64,000 nucleotides of DNA, from contig CAIWXX010000137.1 in assembly GCA_903916735.1 (NCBI GenBank), positions 62,001 through 126,000 of the forward strand, given 5' to 3'. The position numbers and the translations under genes are program-made. The notes under the pieces are model-generated. The model worked only from the letters and a program-made list of their open reading frames with translations. It ran no database searches and was not told the origin of the DNA. Positions 17,064 through 26,174 of the stretch are shown here, one piece after another. Each line of letters starts with the position of its first letter. The stretch's first letter is position 1. Origin of the DNA: an uncultured Acidobacteriota bacterium. GTDB taxonomy: Bacteria; Acidobacteriota; CAIWXX01.

Positions 17064-17914
17064 AAGTTCTCTGCGCCAATATTGAAGAGGTTTTTCGAGA
17101 AGCCGCTGCCCGGTGGACTCTTATCGCCTATTTCACACTCTCGACATTCTTCATTCTGATCTTCGCCTTTGCCATCAACCTTGACATCATTGATGGTGTC
17201 ATCGCAGGCGCCAAAATATTCGGGCAGGCCGTCCAGATGGGCCGCCAGCAGGTGGAAATCGACTCGCTTGTCCTCGGCTTCGAATCCGGTTTTTCCGGCG
17301 TCCTTTACGTTGTCGGTATATTCTTGGCAATATTCGCCACATCTCATCTGGTCCCGCGTCTTCAGGAAAAGGGCACTGTCGATCTATACCTTTCGCGGCC
17401 TGTCAGCCGGATCGGGCTACTTCTTTCGCGTTTCATTGGCGGCCTGACGCTGGCTTCAGCCAACCTGGTCTACCTTATCGGATCGATCTGGCTGATAGTC
17501 ATCTGGAAAACAAAAGTGGTTCATCCACGCTTTCTGCTGGGCGGCGCGGTGATCCTTTTTATGATTGCCGCCATGATGGCGTTCGCTTTCCTGATCGGAG
17601 TCGTCACGTCGTCGACGAATGTATCCGTCATGAGTTCCTATGCCATTTTCTTCTTTTCCTCGATCCTGGCCGCTCATGACAGGATCGAAGCGGCTGTGGC
17701 AAGCGAATGGACGGCGCGCACAATTCAGCTCTTGTATTGGATTTTTCCGAAAACTGCCGAGCTCGGCCAGGCGGTCGTTGTCGCCGTCGCTGGAAACGAA
17801 GCGCCAGGGAGACTCGCAGAAAGCATCGGCATCGCCCCCTTTGCCACGACGGCGGCATTTGGTCTGGCTTGTCTTGCTCTGGCCTCGTGGCTTTTTCAAA
17901 GAAAGGATTTCTAA
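17060..17914 (+). CDS. ABC-2 type membrane permease
   Basis: A 284-aa integral membrane protein with about six hydrophobic segments: near residues 18-40 (WTLIAYFTLSTFFILIFAFA), 85-105, 132-160, 165-185, 195-215 and 255-275. There is a large soluble loop after the first segment and a basic end (LFQRKDF). This is the permease of an ABC-2 exporter of the NosY/YhaN-like group. It overlaps its ATPase at ATGA 17060 and shares a base with the next start. DLYLSRPVSRIGLLLSRFIG resembles the coupling helix of the family. Confidence 0.85.
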   Translation: MKVLCANIEEVFREAAARWTLIAYFTLSTFFILIFAFAINLDIIDGVIAGAKIFGQAVQMGRQQVEIDSLVLGFESGFSGVLYVVGIFLAIFATSHLVPRLQEKGTVDLYLSRPVSRIGLLLSRFIGGLTLASANLVYLIGSIWLIVIWKTKVVHPRFLLGGAVILFMIAAMMAFAFLIGVVTSSTNVSVMSSYAIFFFSSILAAHDRIEAAVASEWTARTIQLLYWIFPKTAELGQAVVVAVAGNEAPGRLAESIGIAPFATTAAFGLACLALASWLFQRKDF

Positions 17915-18954
17915 TGAACGCACCACGCCTCTCGCGATCGTTTCTCCTGGTTCTCTGTGCCGGCCTTCTCATCATGCCGGCATCACGAGCCTCGGGCCGA
18001 AGCCCGGATCTGCTCGAGCTGGTTCCATCGGATGCGACCGCTGTTGGGGTCATTCATCTGACGGATCTGAGAACTAGTCCGCTGGCGCCGACGTTTTTGG
18101 ATGAGACCGACCGAGTCGCTATGCACGGGGAAGCCGAACACTTCCTGGAGGAATCCGGCATCAAGCCAGGTAAAGATGTCGATACGATCGTCTTTTCGAT
18201 GAGGTCGTCGGGAAAGATCGGCGATGCGGATGCCGAGGTTCTCATTGCATTGGAAGGGCGCTTTCAAGTCAAGATATTGGGCAGCGCCCTCTTGTCCCGA
18301 GGTTGCAAGCTGCAAACCAACCCGAAGGGCGCTTACTATCTTCTGCCAGAAAAAAATGTTTCTTTTGATAAGGAAAAAGGTCACCCGGGCGGCGTCATGG
18401 CCATCGTCGATTCGCATCTGATTCTCTTGGGAAGCGAATCCGCCGTGGTCTCGGCGCTCGCACGACGTTCGGCCGGGGGCTCCTCAGGTTTCTCCGTGGG
18501 ACAGGGCATCGGCCGCGAATTACACCGCGTCAAGCAAGATGCGACGGCGTGGGTTCTCGTCGACACATCCAAACAGGAACAGTTGCAACAAACAGCGGGG
18601 CTCCAGGAACATCCCAAACACGGCGATGATAGCCCAGTGAGCGGGATGGTCTCTGCCATGAAAAACATCCAGCTGCTCGTGGTTGAAGCCGGCATCCAAA
18701 AAGAGGACCTGATGTTTTCGTTGACAGGCCTGACGTCGGATGAACCGACCCGCGATTTGATGGAAGATACTTTGCATGGAATGATGGCCATCTGGAGGCT
18801 GGCTGTGAATGAGAAATCCCCTGAAATGCTTCCTGTCCTGCGAAAATTCACGATCGTAAAGGATGAAGCAGGAGTCAGCATATCCGGAGCCATTCCCATG
18901 GAGCTTCTGAACAAGATGATTGATGAGAGGTGCAAGAACCACACCAAAACATAG
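17914..18954 (+). CDS. Secreted protein of unknown function, ABC operon partner
   Basis: A 346-aa protein with a Sec signal peptide (RSFLLVLCAGLLIMPASRASG, cleavage near residue 28). The mature part begins PDLLELVPSDATAVGVIH, the kind of start seen in DUF3352-like proteins, and continues as alternating beta/alpha segments without cysteine motifs. One Cys (SRGCKL) is in the middle. The start ATG overlaps the permease stop (TAATG). Translation is coupled to the exporter, so it probably works with it in the periplasm. Family assignment is uncertain and I claim no enzymatic activity. Confidence 0.7.
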   Translation: MNAPRLSRSFLLVLCAGLLIMPASRASGRSPDLLELVPSDATAVGVIHLTDLRTSPLAPTFLDETDRVAMHGEAEHFLEESGIKPGKDVDTIVFSMRSSGKIGDADAEVLIALEGRFQVKILGSALLSRGCKLQTNPKGAYYLLPEKNVSFDKEKGHPGGVMAIVDSHLILLGSESAVVSALARRSAGGSSGFSVGQGIGRELHRVKQDATAWVLVDTSKQEQLQQTAGLQEHPKHGDDSPVSGMVSAMKNIQLLVVEAGIQKEDLMFSLTGLTSDEPTRDLMEDTLHGMMAIWRLAVNEKSPEMLPVLRKFTIVKDEAGVSISGAIPMELLNKMIDERCKNHTKT

Positions 18955-19086
18955 TCGTCACGGTCGTCGCCAGGATTTCCTTCTTTGTACAATCGCCACA
19001 TCGATCGGATCGAACATCGAGCCGGCCGGCTTCGCTCGCTATGCGGATTCAGAGATGGAGACTCCGCAAGCCCTTCTTCCAGATAA

Positions 19087-19112
19087 AAAAGGGGCCCTCG
19101 GGATGGGGGCCC
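19087..19112 (-). terminator. Rho-independent terminator behind TonB receptor remnant
   Basis: Read on the minus strand, GGGCCCCCATCCCGAGGGCCCC is followed by six T. The GGGCCC arms pair. It sits 15 nt after the stop of the receptor fragment and so once ended that gene. Confidence 0.7.
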
Positions 19113-19127
19113 ACAAGGATTGGATGA

Positions 19128-19461
19128 TCAGAAGCTGTAGCGCAGCCCGAGACGACATGTACGTGGGTACATCAGATCCCCGACTCTGCTGGCGACGCCA
19201 GAATCGAGCGCTTCTTCGACGTGCAATGGAGTGTTCTTGTTGAAGAGGTTGAAGACGTCCATATCCGGATTGAGGGTGCTCTTGTCGCCGAGTGAAACTT
19301 CCTTGGAAACGCGGAAATCGAGCTCGTACATGGTGGGCAACTTTTTGTCGTAAGCGCTGATGCGAACGTTCTTGGTATCGTAGTTGTTGTCATCGCCCGT
19401 CAGGTCGTAGGTGAAGCCCAATCGTGGAGTGATATCGTTCCAGGTGAAAGGCGCCTTCTAA
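19128..19461 (-). pseudogene. Oar-like TonB-dependent receptor, C-terminal fragment
   Basis: The last ~110 residues of a large outer-membrane receptor: FTWNDITPRLGFTYDLTG, LPTMYELDFRVSKEVSLG, MDVFNLFNKNT and the final strand RTCRLGLRYSF ending in Phe, as barrels do. In the same frame a stop lies just before KAPFTWND, and the other several hundred residues are absent. An internal deletion is likely after DLTGDDNN. This is a genuine 3' remnant with its terminator still in place. Confidence 0.75.
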
Positions 19462-19771
19462 CCCATGGCACCAGGGCGAAAAATTTCGTTTTAATGAAGC
19501 AGGGTAACCTCAGACTCAAGCCGGTTCCTGATCAGGAAATCTAAATTGATGAAGCTTAAGTAAAAAGTCAAAAGGAACCCCTCAATCAAAGCATTTCCGG
19601 ATATTTTTTTCACTTTTTACTTTGCAAAATCATCTTATTTTTTCCGACTCTGACGTGGTCTTGGAGAACGATGCGGGAGCAAGTCAAGAGGAGCAACCCA
19701 CTTCTTCGCTGCTTTTTGCCTGTGACGGGATCTGATACGATATCGATGCAATCCATGGTGATCACACATCT
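19462..19771. other. Intergenic stretch upstream of the kinase gene
   Basis: 310 nt, AT-richer than its surroundings near 19590-19650. No gene, no clear hairpin and no convincing promoter pair. It presumably holds the kinase promoter. Confidence 0.4.
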
Positions 19772-22700
19772 ATGATCGGCAAGCACATTGGTAACTACCT
19801 GATCCTCGAAAAGATCGGGGAAGGCGGGATGGGGGTCGTCTATCGCGCTGAAGATCAGGTGCTGAAGAGAACCGTGGCGATCAAGGTGATGAATCCTCGT
19901 GACGCCGCTCAATCGGACCTTAAAAAGCGGTTCCTTCGCGAAGCGAAGACAGCTTCATCGCTCAACCATCGCCATATCACGCAGATCTACCAGATGATCG
20001 AGCAGGATGGCATCAATTATATCGTCATGGAATATGTGAACGGGCCTTCGCTGCATGCTCGATTAAAGAAAGAAGGTACGATTTCATTCGCGGAAGCCAT
20101 TTCCATCGCGCGGCAAGTCGCTCAGGCACTCGATGCCGCTCAGGCCGAAGGTCTCGTGCACAGGGACATCAAGCCCGGCAACATCGCATTCGACCAGAAT
20201 GGTGTCGTGAAACTACTCGACTTCGGCCTCGCCAAGTGGCACAAACCATCCAAATCACGGGATGTTTACGAGACGACTACCGGGGAGACTGTTGTTGGAA
20301 CGGTTTCCTATATGTCACCGGAGATCGCCCTGCAGGGCCAGGTCGATGTGCGAAGTGACCTGTTTTCTCTGGGGATTGTTCTTTATGAAATGGTCACAGG
20401 CAAAACACCTTTCCAAGGGAATAATAATATCGAAGTGCTTTACGAGATCACGCGCCCTCAGCCTCCGATTCTCGAAGTCCAGGGCTTGCCGCCTGATATC
20501 ATCACGATCATCTCGCGGATGCTCGAAAAGGATCCTCGTGATCGTTATCAATCGGCTCAAGCGCTCCTGCTCGATTTAGAAAAAGTTGAGCAGGCGCTCT
20601 TGACGGGAAGGACACGCTTGCGGCGAAAGCTCTTTCGCCGCCGGCGTCTTGTCGTATGGCTCCTGACCTCCTCTGCTGTCATCGTGCTTGGCCTCACGGC
20701 ATTTTATTTTCTGACATGGGAGCCACGCCGGATGCCTTCTACTCCGATGACTGCGATGGTCTCTCCGGCTGTGACCGTTCTTCCTATCATCAATAAGACT
20801 GGTGATGAAAGCCTCTCGAAACTTTCGCTCCCACTGACTCACCTGTTGCTCGCCGGGCTCCGACATCTCCGTTCCGTCGACGTGCTGGATTTCGATCGAT
20901 TGGTCGCGCTTCCCGATATCCTGAACAAGTCGGCGGAAGACAGGCCCGATCCAGGGCTTTACCGGACACTGCGTCAGATCCGAGTGACGGCCATGATTGT
21001 GCGGCCGCTTATTTTCAGGATTGGGGGCACATGGCAGGCGATTGTCGAATTCCGTGATCCGAGCAACGGAGCTCTGCTGGATTCCCGAACATGCCGGCAG
21101 GTGGCGGGAGATGATCCGGAGGCGAGTTTGGGGCCGTTGCTGGATTGCATCACGCGCGAGATCGCTGGAAAATTCGGGGGAGCGACGGGCGAGACGCCAT
21201 TAGCACCAGTGTCCCTCCCGCCCGAGCGTCTTCGAGCGCAACAGTATTTTGCAGAGGGAGTTCAATCGGCGCTGTTGCAGGAACACCTCAAGGCTCGAGA
21301 CGCCTTTCAGAAAGCGCTGCAGGCTGACCCCAAGGATCCCATTACCATGATCCGGCTCTCGGAAGAATCGCGTGTGCTCGGCTATGAAGAAGAATCGGTG
21401 CGCTATGCCCGGATGGCCAGCGGCCTCATCAATGAATCCATGAATATTGCTCAAGGATACGAAATTGACGCGCAGCTGGCTGTCGTGACCTATCAGTATG
21501 ACCGAGCGCGGGAGATACTCCAAAAGCTGGTCGCGCTCTATCCACAACGACCGGAATATCCCTATCGTCTCGGCGAGGTCGAACACATGGTGGGACGATA
21601 CAAACAGGCTGAAGAACAATGGCAATCCACCGTCAAGATATCGCCGGAATACACACCATCGATTCTTGCGCTGGCCGGCATCTGCTCTGAACAGGCCCGT
21701 TTTGCCGAGAGCATAGGCTGGTACCAAAAAGCAGCGAAAATATTCGAAGCTGCTGCTAATCAGGAGGGTCAGGCGGCCGTTCTCTGCGGCATGAGCGATG
21801 TCGATTATGGTCAGAGTAAGTTCGAAGATGGACGTAAGAAATTAGAAATAGCATTGGAAATCTACAAGAAGCGGAACCACCCGTTCGGGATAGCAACATG
21901 TACCAGCGCGATTGGATTGGGATATTACAAAATGGGGGACAGTGAGCGTAGCCGGCAATTGTTCCTAGCCGCCATCGCCATCTTCCGGTCGGTAGGGAAT
22001 ATTAAAGCGACTATTGAACAACAGCTGAGGTGGTGTAGCCAGCTACTGTCTGTTGAAGATGACACGGGCACTCTAAAGGTCTGCGAAAATTCTCTTCTTC
22101 TTGCTCAGAAGTTGAACAGTCGCCCCCTGATTGCACAATGCAAGCTGCAACTCGGTCGTGTGTTGTATTATCTCAATCGATTTGAAGAGTCCGAAAAAAA
22201 CATCCGAGAGACAATTGATGTTTTTCGTGAAATCGGGTCGAAGAGAGATGAAGTCTCTGCAATATGCGAGTTGGTTTCTCTATACTATCTATGGGGCCAT
22301 TTCGATAGGTGCCTGGATTTGGCATCAAAAGGCATTTTCCTTGCACAATCAATTGGTGAAGATGAAAAGCGACAGTACTTTCTAACAACAATATCAGAAG
22401 TCTCCTACTTCAGATCGGCATATGTTGCTTCTTTAAAAATCCGGAATGAAGATTTGGCAAAATTTCGTACTGCCAATGATCTTGATGACGTTGCTTGGGG
22501 AGCTTTCAATACGGCGCGCGTCTCACTGGCGCTAGGGGACTTAATAAGGTGCGCTTCACTTCTTGATGAAGCGAAAAAATACTTCCTCAAAATTGACAAT
22601 AAAAAAATGCTTGGCCTCGCGCTCATATGTCAGGTGGAAATATTGAGAGAACAGGTTGGGGATTCTGCAATTGGCATCCCAGCAGTGGTGAATGCCGCGG

Positions 22701-23161
22701 CTAAAAATCTTGATTCGAGCGCTAACAAGGCTGAAGCCCTTCTGGGCCGCAGCTATAGAAGTCTCCTCTGTGGACCAATTGCCGATGAGCGGATGATTCT
22801 GCATGAATTAAAATCTTTTCTTGAAGCTGGAAGCGGGGACATCTTTTTTGATGTGGATTTGCACTATGTCATGGGAGATCTCTGCCTTAAATTGGATGAT
22901 CGCATGATGGGCTTGTGGACTGTTACAGGAATGCTCGATACTGCAAATAAGCTCGGAATGCCGGAATATGGGGCAAGGGCGAGTCTCCTAAAGCTGCGTA
23001 TCGCAGATCGGAATAGAGATCGAATTATGCGTGAGAATGCACTTCGTACAGGACGAGTCTGGTATCAGCAACTCCTTAACAATATTCCAAAAGAGAACCG
23101 ACCGGCCTTTTTCTCTCGCAGGAGAATTGCTGAATTGAATGCTGCTTTCAGTCTACACTAA
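19772..23161 (+). CDS. Transmembrane Ser/Thr protein kinase with TPR sensor region
   Basis: An 1129-aa protein. The N-terminal Hanks-type kinase (residues ~9-275) has the Gly loop IGEGGMGVV, the ATP Lys in VAIKVM (K38), HRDIKPGN (catalytic D132), DFG at 150-152, the GTVSYMSPE activation segment and RSDLFSLG. All catalytic residues are present. A basic stretch and one membrane helix (RRLVVWLLTSSAVIVLG) near 290-312 follow. Then comes a domain opening AVTVLPIINKTGDESLSKLS, like CsgG/TolB-type nucleotide-free folds. From about residue 500 there are many TPR-like repeats to the end. The topology puts the kinase in the cytoplasm and the TPRs outside. Monocistronic. Confidence 0.9.
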   Translation: MIGKHIGNYLILEKIGEGGMGVVYRAEDQVLKRTVAIKVMNPRDAAQSDLKKRFLREAKTASSLNHRHITQIYQMIEQDGINYIVMEYVNGPSLHARLKKEGTISFAEAISIARQVAQALDAAQAEGLVHRDIKPGNIAFDQNGVVKLLDFGLAKWHKPSKSRDVYETTTGETVVGTVSYMSPEIALQGQVDVRSDLFSLGIVLYEMVTGKTPFQGNNNIEVLYEITRPQPPILEVQGLPPDIITIISRMLEKDPRDRYQSAQALLLDLEKVEQALLTGRTRLRRKLFRRRRLVVWLLTSSAVIVLGLTAFYFLTWEPRRMPSTPMTAMVSPAVTVLPIINKTGDESLSKLSLPLTHLLLAGLRHLRSVDVLDFDRLVALPDILNKSAEDRPDPGLYRTLRQIRVTAMIVRPLIFRIGGTWQAIVEFRDPSNGALLDSRTCRQVAGDDPEASLGPLLDCITREIAGKFGGATGETPLAPVSLPPERLRAQQYFAEGVQSALLQEHLKARDAFQKALQADPKDPITMIRLSEESRVLGYEEESVRYARMASGLINESMNIAQGYEIDAQLAVVTYQYDRAREILQKLVALYPQRPEYPYRLGEVEHMVGRYKQAEEQWQSTVKISPEYTPSILALAGICSEQARFAESIGWYQKAAKIFEAAANQEGQAAVLCGMSDVDYGQSKFEDGRKKLEIALEIYKKRNHPFGIATCTSAIGLGYYKMGDSERSRQLFLAAIAIFRSVGNIKATIEQQLRWCSQLLSVEDDTGTLKVCENSLLLAQKLNSRPLIAQCKLQLGRVLYYLNRFEESEKNIRETIDVFREIGSKRDEVSAICELVSLYYLWGHFDRCLDLASKGIFLAQSIGEDEKRQYFLTTISEVSYFRSAYVASLKIRNEDLAKFRTANDLDDVAWGAFNTARVSLALGDLIRCASLLDEAKKYFLKIDNKKMLGLALICQVEILREQVGDSAIGIPAVVNAAAKNLDSSANKAEALLGRSYRSLLCGPIADERMILHELKSFLEAGSGDIFFDVDLHYVMGDLCLKLDDRMMGLWTVTGMLDTANKLGMPEYGARASLLKLRIADRNRDRIMRENALRTGRVWYQQLLNNIPKENRPAFFSRRRIAELNAAFSLH

Positions 23162-23248
23162 CAATGATAAGATTTCCCCGCTGATCTTCTCTCGGATTGA
23201 CATCTGTTGAGCTGTTCGGTACTCTCTTTGTAAGAAAAGGAGTTGGAA

Positions 23249-23488
23249 ATGCCACACCACCACCCACCTGTGTTCCTCTCCCACAAACTGGCAGGGTCGC
23301 TATTTGGCCACCTTTTGCCAAAGAAAAAGGGGAAACCAGTAGGGATCGCTCAGGCATACCAAGAGCATGAGGGAAAGGCGGCCTATAAAACGATTCGTGG
23401 AAAACTCACCGATGGTACACCCGTGGCCATCCGCTTCAACCTTGTCGATGGGACAGCATTCATTGGGATGGATGACGAAGTAGAATAG
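23249..23488 (+). CDS. Small conserved-looking hypothetical protein (79 aa)
   Basis: ATG 23249 follows AAAAGGAG at 7-nt spacing, a good ribosome-binding site. The product starts [18 protein letters not shown] and ends with a beta-rich part ([30 protein letters not shown]). Three consecutive histidines near the N-terminus could bind metal. There is no signal peptide or membrane helix. I recognise no family. It sits alone between the kinase and queC in the same direction. Confidence 0.6.
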   Translation: MPHHHPPVFLSHKLAGSLFGHLLPKKKGKPVGIAQAYQEHEGKAAYKTIRGKLTDGTPVAIRFNLVDGTAFIGMDDEVE

Positions 23489-23582
23489 CGCTTCATCCTG
23501 CCAATCGGATCATTCACGGCAGTCTATCGATGCCCAAGAAGGCCATATTACGCCTCATTGGATATCATGCTTAACATGGAAT

Positions 23583-24275
23583 ATGGATCAAAGACGACGC
23601 GCGGTTCTTCTCCTCTCCGGTGGGCTTGATTCTTACACGGCGGGCGCGATGGCCCGAGAACAAGGGTATGATCTCTATGCGCTGACGGTGAGCTATGGGC
23701 AGAGGCATGCCGTCGAACTGGCGGCCGCACGACGAGTTGCCCGGACTCTCGGTGTCATCGACCATTTCTTTCAGCGAATTGATCTTCGAGCATGGGGCGG
23801 ATCGGCGCTGACCGCTGATGCCATCGTGCCGAAGGGCCGCCGACACATCAGCCGGGAGATCCCCGTCACGTATGTCCCAGCAAGAAACACCATTTTCCTA
23901 TCGCTTGCATTGGGTCTTGCTGAAGCCAGGCGGTCTTTCGATATTTACATAGGAGTGAATGCCATCGACTACAGCGGCTACCCGGATTGCCGGTCCAATT
24001 TCATTCGCGCGTTTGAAAAAACGGCGCGGCTGGCGACAAAGGCCGGAGTCGAAGGCGTCGGCGAGTTTCGTATTCACACGCCGCTTATTCGAATGACGAA
24101 GGCAAAAATCATCCGAGAAGGAGCGCGGCTCGGCTGCAACTACGCTCTCACGTGGAGCTGCTACGATCCGCAGCCGGCTGGACCGAAGAGCTACAAACCC
24201 TGCGGCCGCTGTGACAGTTGTATTCTGCGCGCCAAAGGTTTCCGTGAAGCCGGGATCGCAGATCCGTCGCTTTGA
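23583..24275 (+). CDS. queC: 7-cyano-7-deazaguanine synthase QueC
   Basis: A 230-aa ATP-dependent enzyme that converts 7-carboxy-7-deazaguanine to preQ0 in the queuosine pathway. The PP-loop [10 protein letters not shown] is at residues 12-21, followed by YGQRH. The substrate region is PARNTIFLS and [14 protein letters not shown], and [12 protein letters not shown] follows. A zinc site is formed by C near SWSCY and [10 protein letters not shown] at the C-terminus. Normal length. Start ATG 23583 has only a weak upstream site. The queD fragment at the window's left edge belongs to the same pathway; queE and queF are not in the window. Confidence 0.95.
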   Translation: MDQRRRAVLLLSGGLDSYTAGAMAREQGYDLYALTVSYGQRHAVELAAARRVARTLGVIDHFFQRIDLRAWGGSALTADAIVPKGRRHISREIPVTYVPARNTIFLSLALGLAEARRSFDIYIGVNAIDYSGYPDCRSNFIRAFEKTARLATKAGVEGVGEFRIHTPLIRMTKAKIIREGARLGCNYALTWSCYDPQPAGPKSYKPCGRCDSCILRAKGFREAGIADPSL

Positions 24276-24504
24276 TGCTACGTTTCTGAATTTCCACAAA
24301 GAGAGTGGCAGTGCTTCGCACGCCCGCCGTGATGGACCGGCAAAGGTTCCGGGGACCGGTGATGCTTCTTCGCATTGATCGGTCGGTCCGGAGATCCACC
24401 TTGAGCTTTTCAGCCGAAGGTCAACGTGGCGGGGCGAAAACCTTTGGCGACAGGATCTGTGTATATCGGGATTCCTCATTGGTTTTCTTTTCCATCCCCA
24501 ACGC

Positions 24505-24727
24505 GGCATAGCCGCAGTCAAACAAGATGGCTTCAACAACCATCGCTTCCGAACCTCTCAGGAATACAGGAAGAGAAGAAAGCAAAAACGGAATTTTATT
24601 CCAACCAGCGGTGGTTTCATAAGTCATTCCTGCACTCCTTTCTTCCTGGCCTTCCTGCGAGGAATTCACGATCCTGCCCTATCACAACTTTTGCCGTTTT
24701 GTGCACAGATTTCACCGATCAGATACC
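24505..24727 (-). repeat. Dispersed intergenic repeat, copy 3 (diverged)
   Basis: Read on the minus strand it follows copy 1 through GGTATCTGAT, CTGTGCACAAAACGGCAA, GTGATAGGGCAGGATCG, GAATTCCTCGCAGGAAGGCC and AGGAAGAAAGGA. It then diverges in the middle (a different ~50-nt insert) and rejoins at CTTCCTGTATTCCTGAGAGG and a degenerate right end. It fills most of the gap between queC and the acvB-like gene. Confidence 0.8.
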
Positions 24728-24747
24728 AAGGAATCCTGCGCAGTCTT

Positions 24748-26157
24748 TTACTTTGTGGTTTCCTTGGCGAGCCCGGCTTCCTGCAAGATCTGCCGGGCCA
24801 TGTCGTCATATTTTCCACCCATATGATGCGCGCCGGGCATGACGACTGTTTTCGCGATCGATGGTTCTAATTTTCTGCAGAGAGAATCGGTTTCCTCCTC
24901 TCCGCAGAAGCACAGGATCTTCATGCCCTTGAGCTTCTCGACTTCGGGTTTGACCGGGAGTTCATCCTTGGATGAAGACCCAAGCCATTCGGTGAAATGG
25001 AATTCGAATGCAACGGTCTCTTCCAGCCCGAGTAGCGCGATTTCCCGCGTGTGTTTGATCAGATCCGCCGGCAAACGGCTGACCATAAAGGGAAGAACAT
25101 CGGCGCCGAGTGAATAGCCGATAAGGATGATCTTATCTTTTTTCCAGGTCTCCATATAGTAATGAATCATCCGCTCCAGATCCTTGGCGGTTTCATCGGG
25201 TGTTTTCTTGTGCCAGAAATACTGCAATGAATTCAACCCTGCGACGGGGATCCCTTCGGTGGCAAGAGCATCTCCCAGTTGCCGATCGATTCCGGCCCAG
25301 CCGCCGTCTCCAGAGATGATGATTGCAAGCGTGCCCGTATCGTGGCCGCCCGCCGCCGGCACTTCCACTATCGGCAGATCTTTGATCGGCTCGGGGTGCG
25401 GCAAGTCCACGGTTTTTGTTTTTTCAGTGAGATTGATGTAGCTATCTTTGAAATTCGGCACCCAATTGGACATTTTTCCGAAACCGTGTCCGACGCGCGG
25501 CAAAATCACGATTTCGCCCCCATGCACCTTTTTGACAAAGTCCTCGGTCACCTGGTCGTTGCACACCATATCGGTCGTCCCCTGGAAGGCGATCCATGGG
25601 GCGCTTATACTGGTTGCCGGCTCAAAAATGAATCCCTGCTTGGGGGTTCCTCGCGTCCATTCCAGTCCATTCCCACGGCACAATGGCTTCGGGAGCAGCA
25701 AATCAGGACAGAATCCAAAGCTGATGGCCCCACGGAACGTCGTGGGCGGGGCCTGCACAAGCACCGCATAAGCCAGCGTTGCTCCCGAAGAATATCCGAC
25801 AATGATGGGAGGAACATATTTCGAATAGTTCAATTTTTTTTGAACAAAGTGACTCAAGTCCTCCAGATCGGCCGCCGGGTAGGCACACTCGGCCGCTGAT
25901 TCCTTCATGGATTTAATATACGTGTTGATGCTGAATCCGATGACCAGAGTGTCCATTGACATGAGAATGTGCGCCATGTCGAGGACTCCCTTGCGCCACC
26001 CGCCGTCCCCTGAAATGAACAAGACCACATTTGAAGGTGTTGCCGACGAATAATAGAGTGTGATTTCGCCAAAAGGACCAAAGGTCGTGGTTTCCTCGGT
26101 TGCATATAACATCCTGACAGTCAACAGTATCAACAAAACCGCCCCGCACCATTTCAT
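24748..26157 (-). CDS. AcvB/VirJ-family periplasmic hydrolase
   Basis: A 469-aa exported protein (signal peptide MKWCGAVLLILLTVRMLYA). It has two alpha/beta-hydrolase-like halves, each opening with an SGDGGW motif (VLFISGDGGWRKG near 45; AIIISGDGGWAGI near 275). The nucleophile elbows are IVGYSSGA and LIGYSLGAD. The end motif GAHHMGGKYD carries the likely catalytic His. In Agrobacterium, AcvB is known to hydrolyse lysyl-phosphatidylglycerol. Here the gene lies 17 nt behind an mprF homologue on the same strand, which supports that role: MprF makes the lipid, AcvB removes it. Stop is at 24748. Confidence 0.88.
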   Translation of the reverse strand: MKWCGAVLLILLTVRMLYATEETTTFGPFGEITLYYSSATPSNVVLFISGDGGWRKGVLDMAHILMSMDTLVIGFSINTYIKSMKESAAECAYPAADLEDLSHFVQKKLNYSKYVPPIIVGYSSGATLAYAVLVQAPPTTFRGAISFGFCPDLLLPKPLCRGNGLEWTRGTPKQGFIFEPATSISAPWIAFQGTTDMVCNDQVTEDFVKKVHGGEIVILPRVGHGFGKMSNWVPNFKDSYINLTEKTKTVDLPHPEPIKDLPIVEVPAAGGHDTGTLAIIISGDGGWAGIDRQLGDALATEGIPVAGLNSLQYFWHKKTPDETAKDLERMIHYYMETWKKDKIILIGYSLGADVLPFMVSRLPADLIKHTREIALLGLEETVAFEFHFTEWLGSSSKDELPVKPEVEKLKGMKILCFCGEEETDSLCRKLEPSIAKTVVMPGAHHMGGKYDDMARQILQEAGLAKETTK

Positions 26158-26174
26158 TTAAAACCCCCTCTTTC

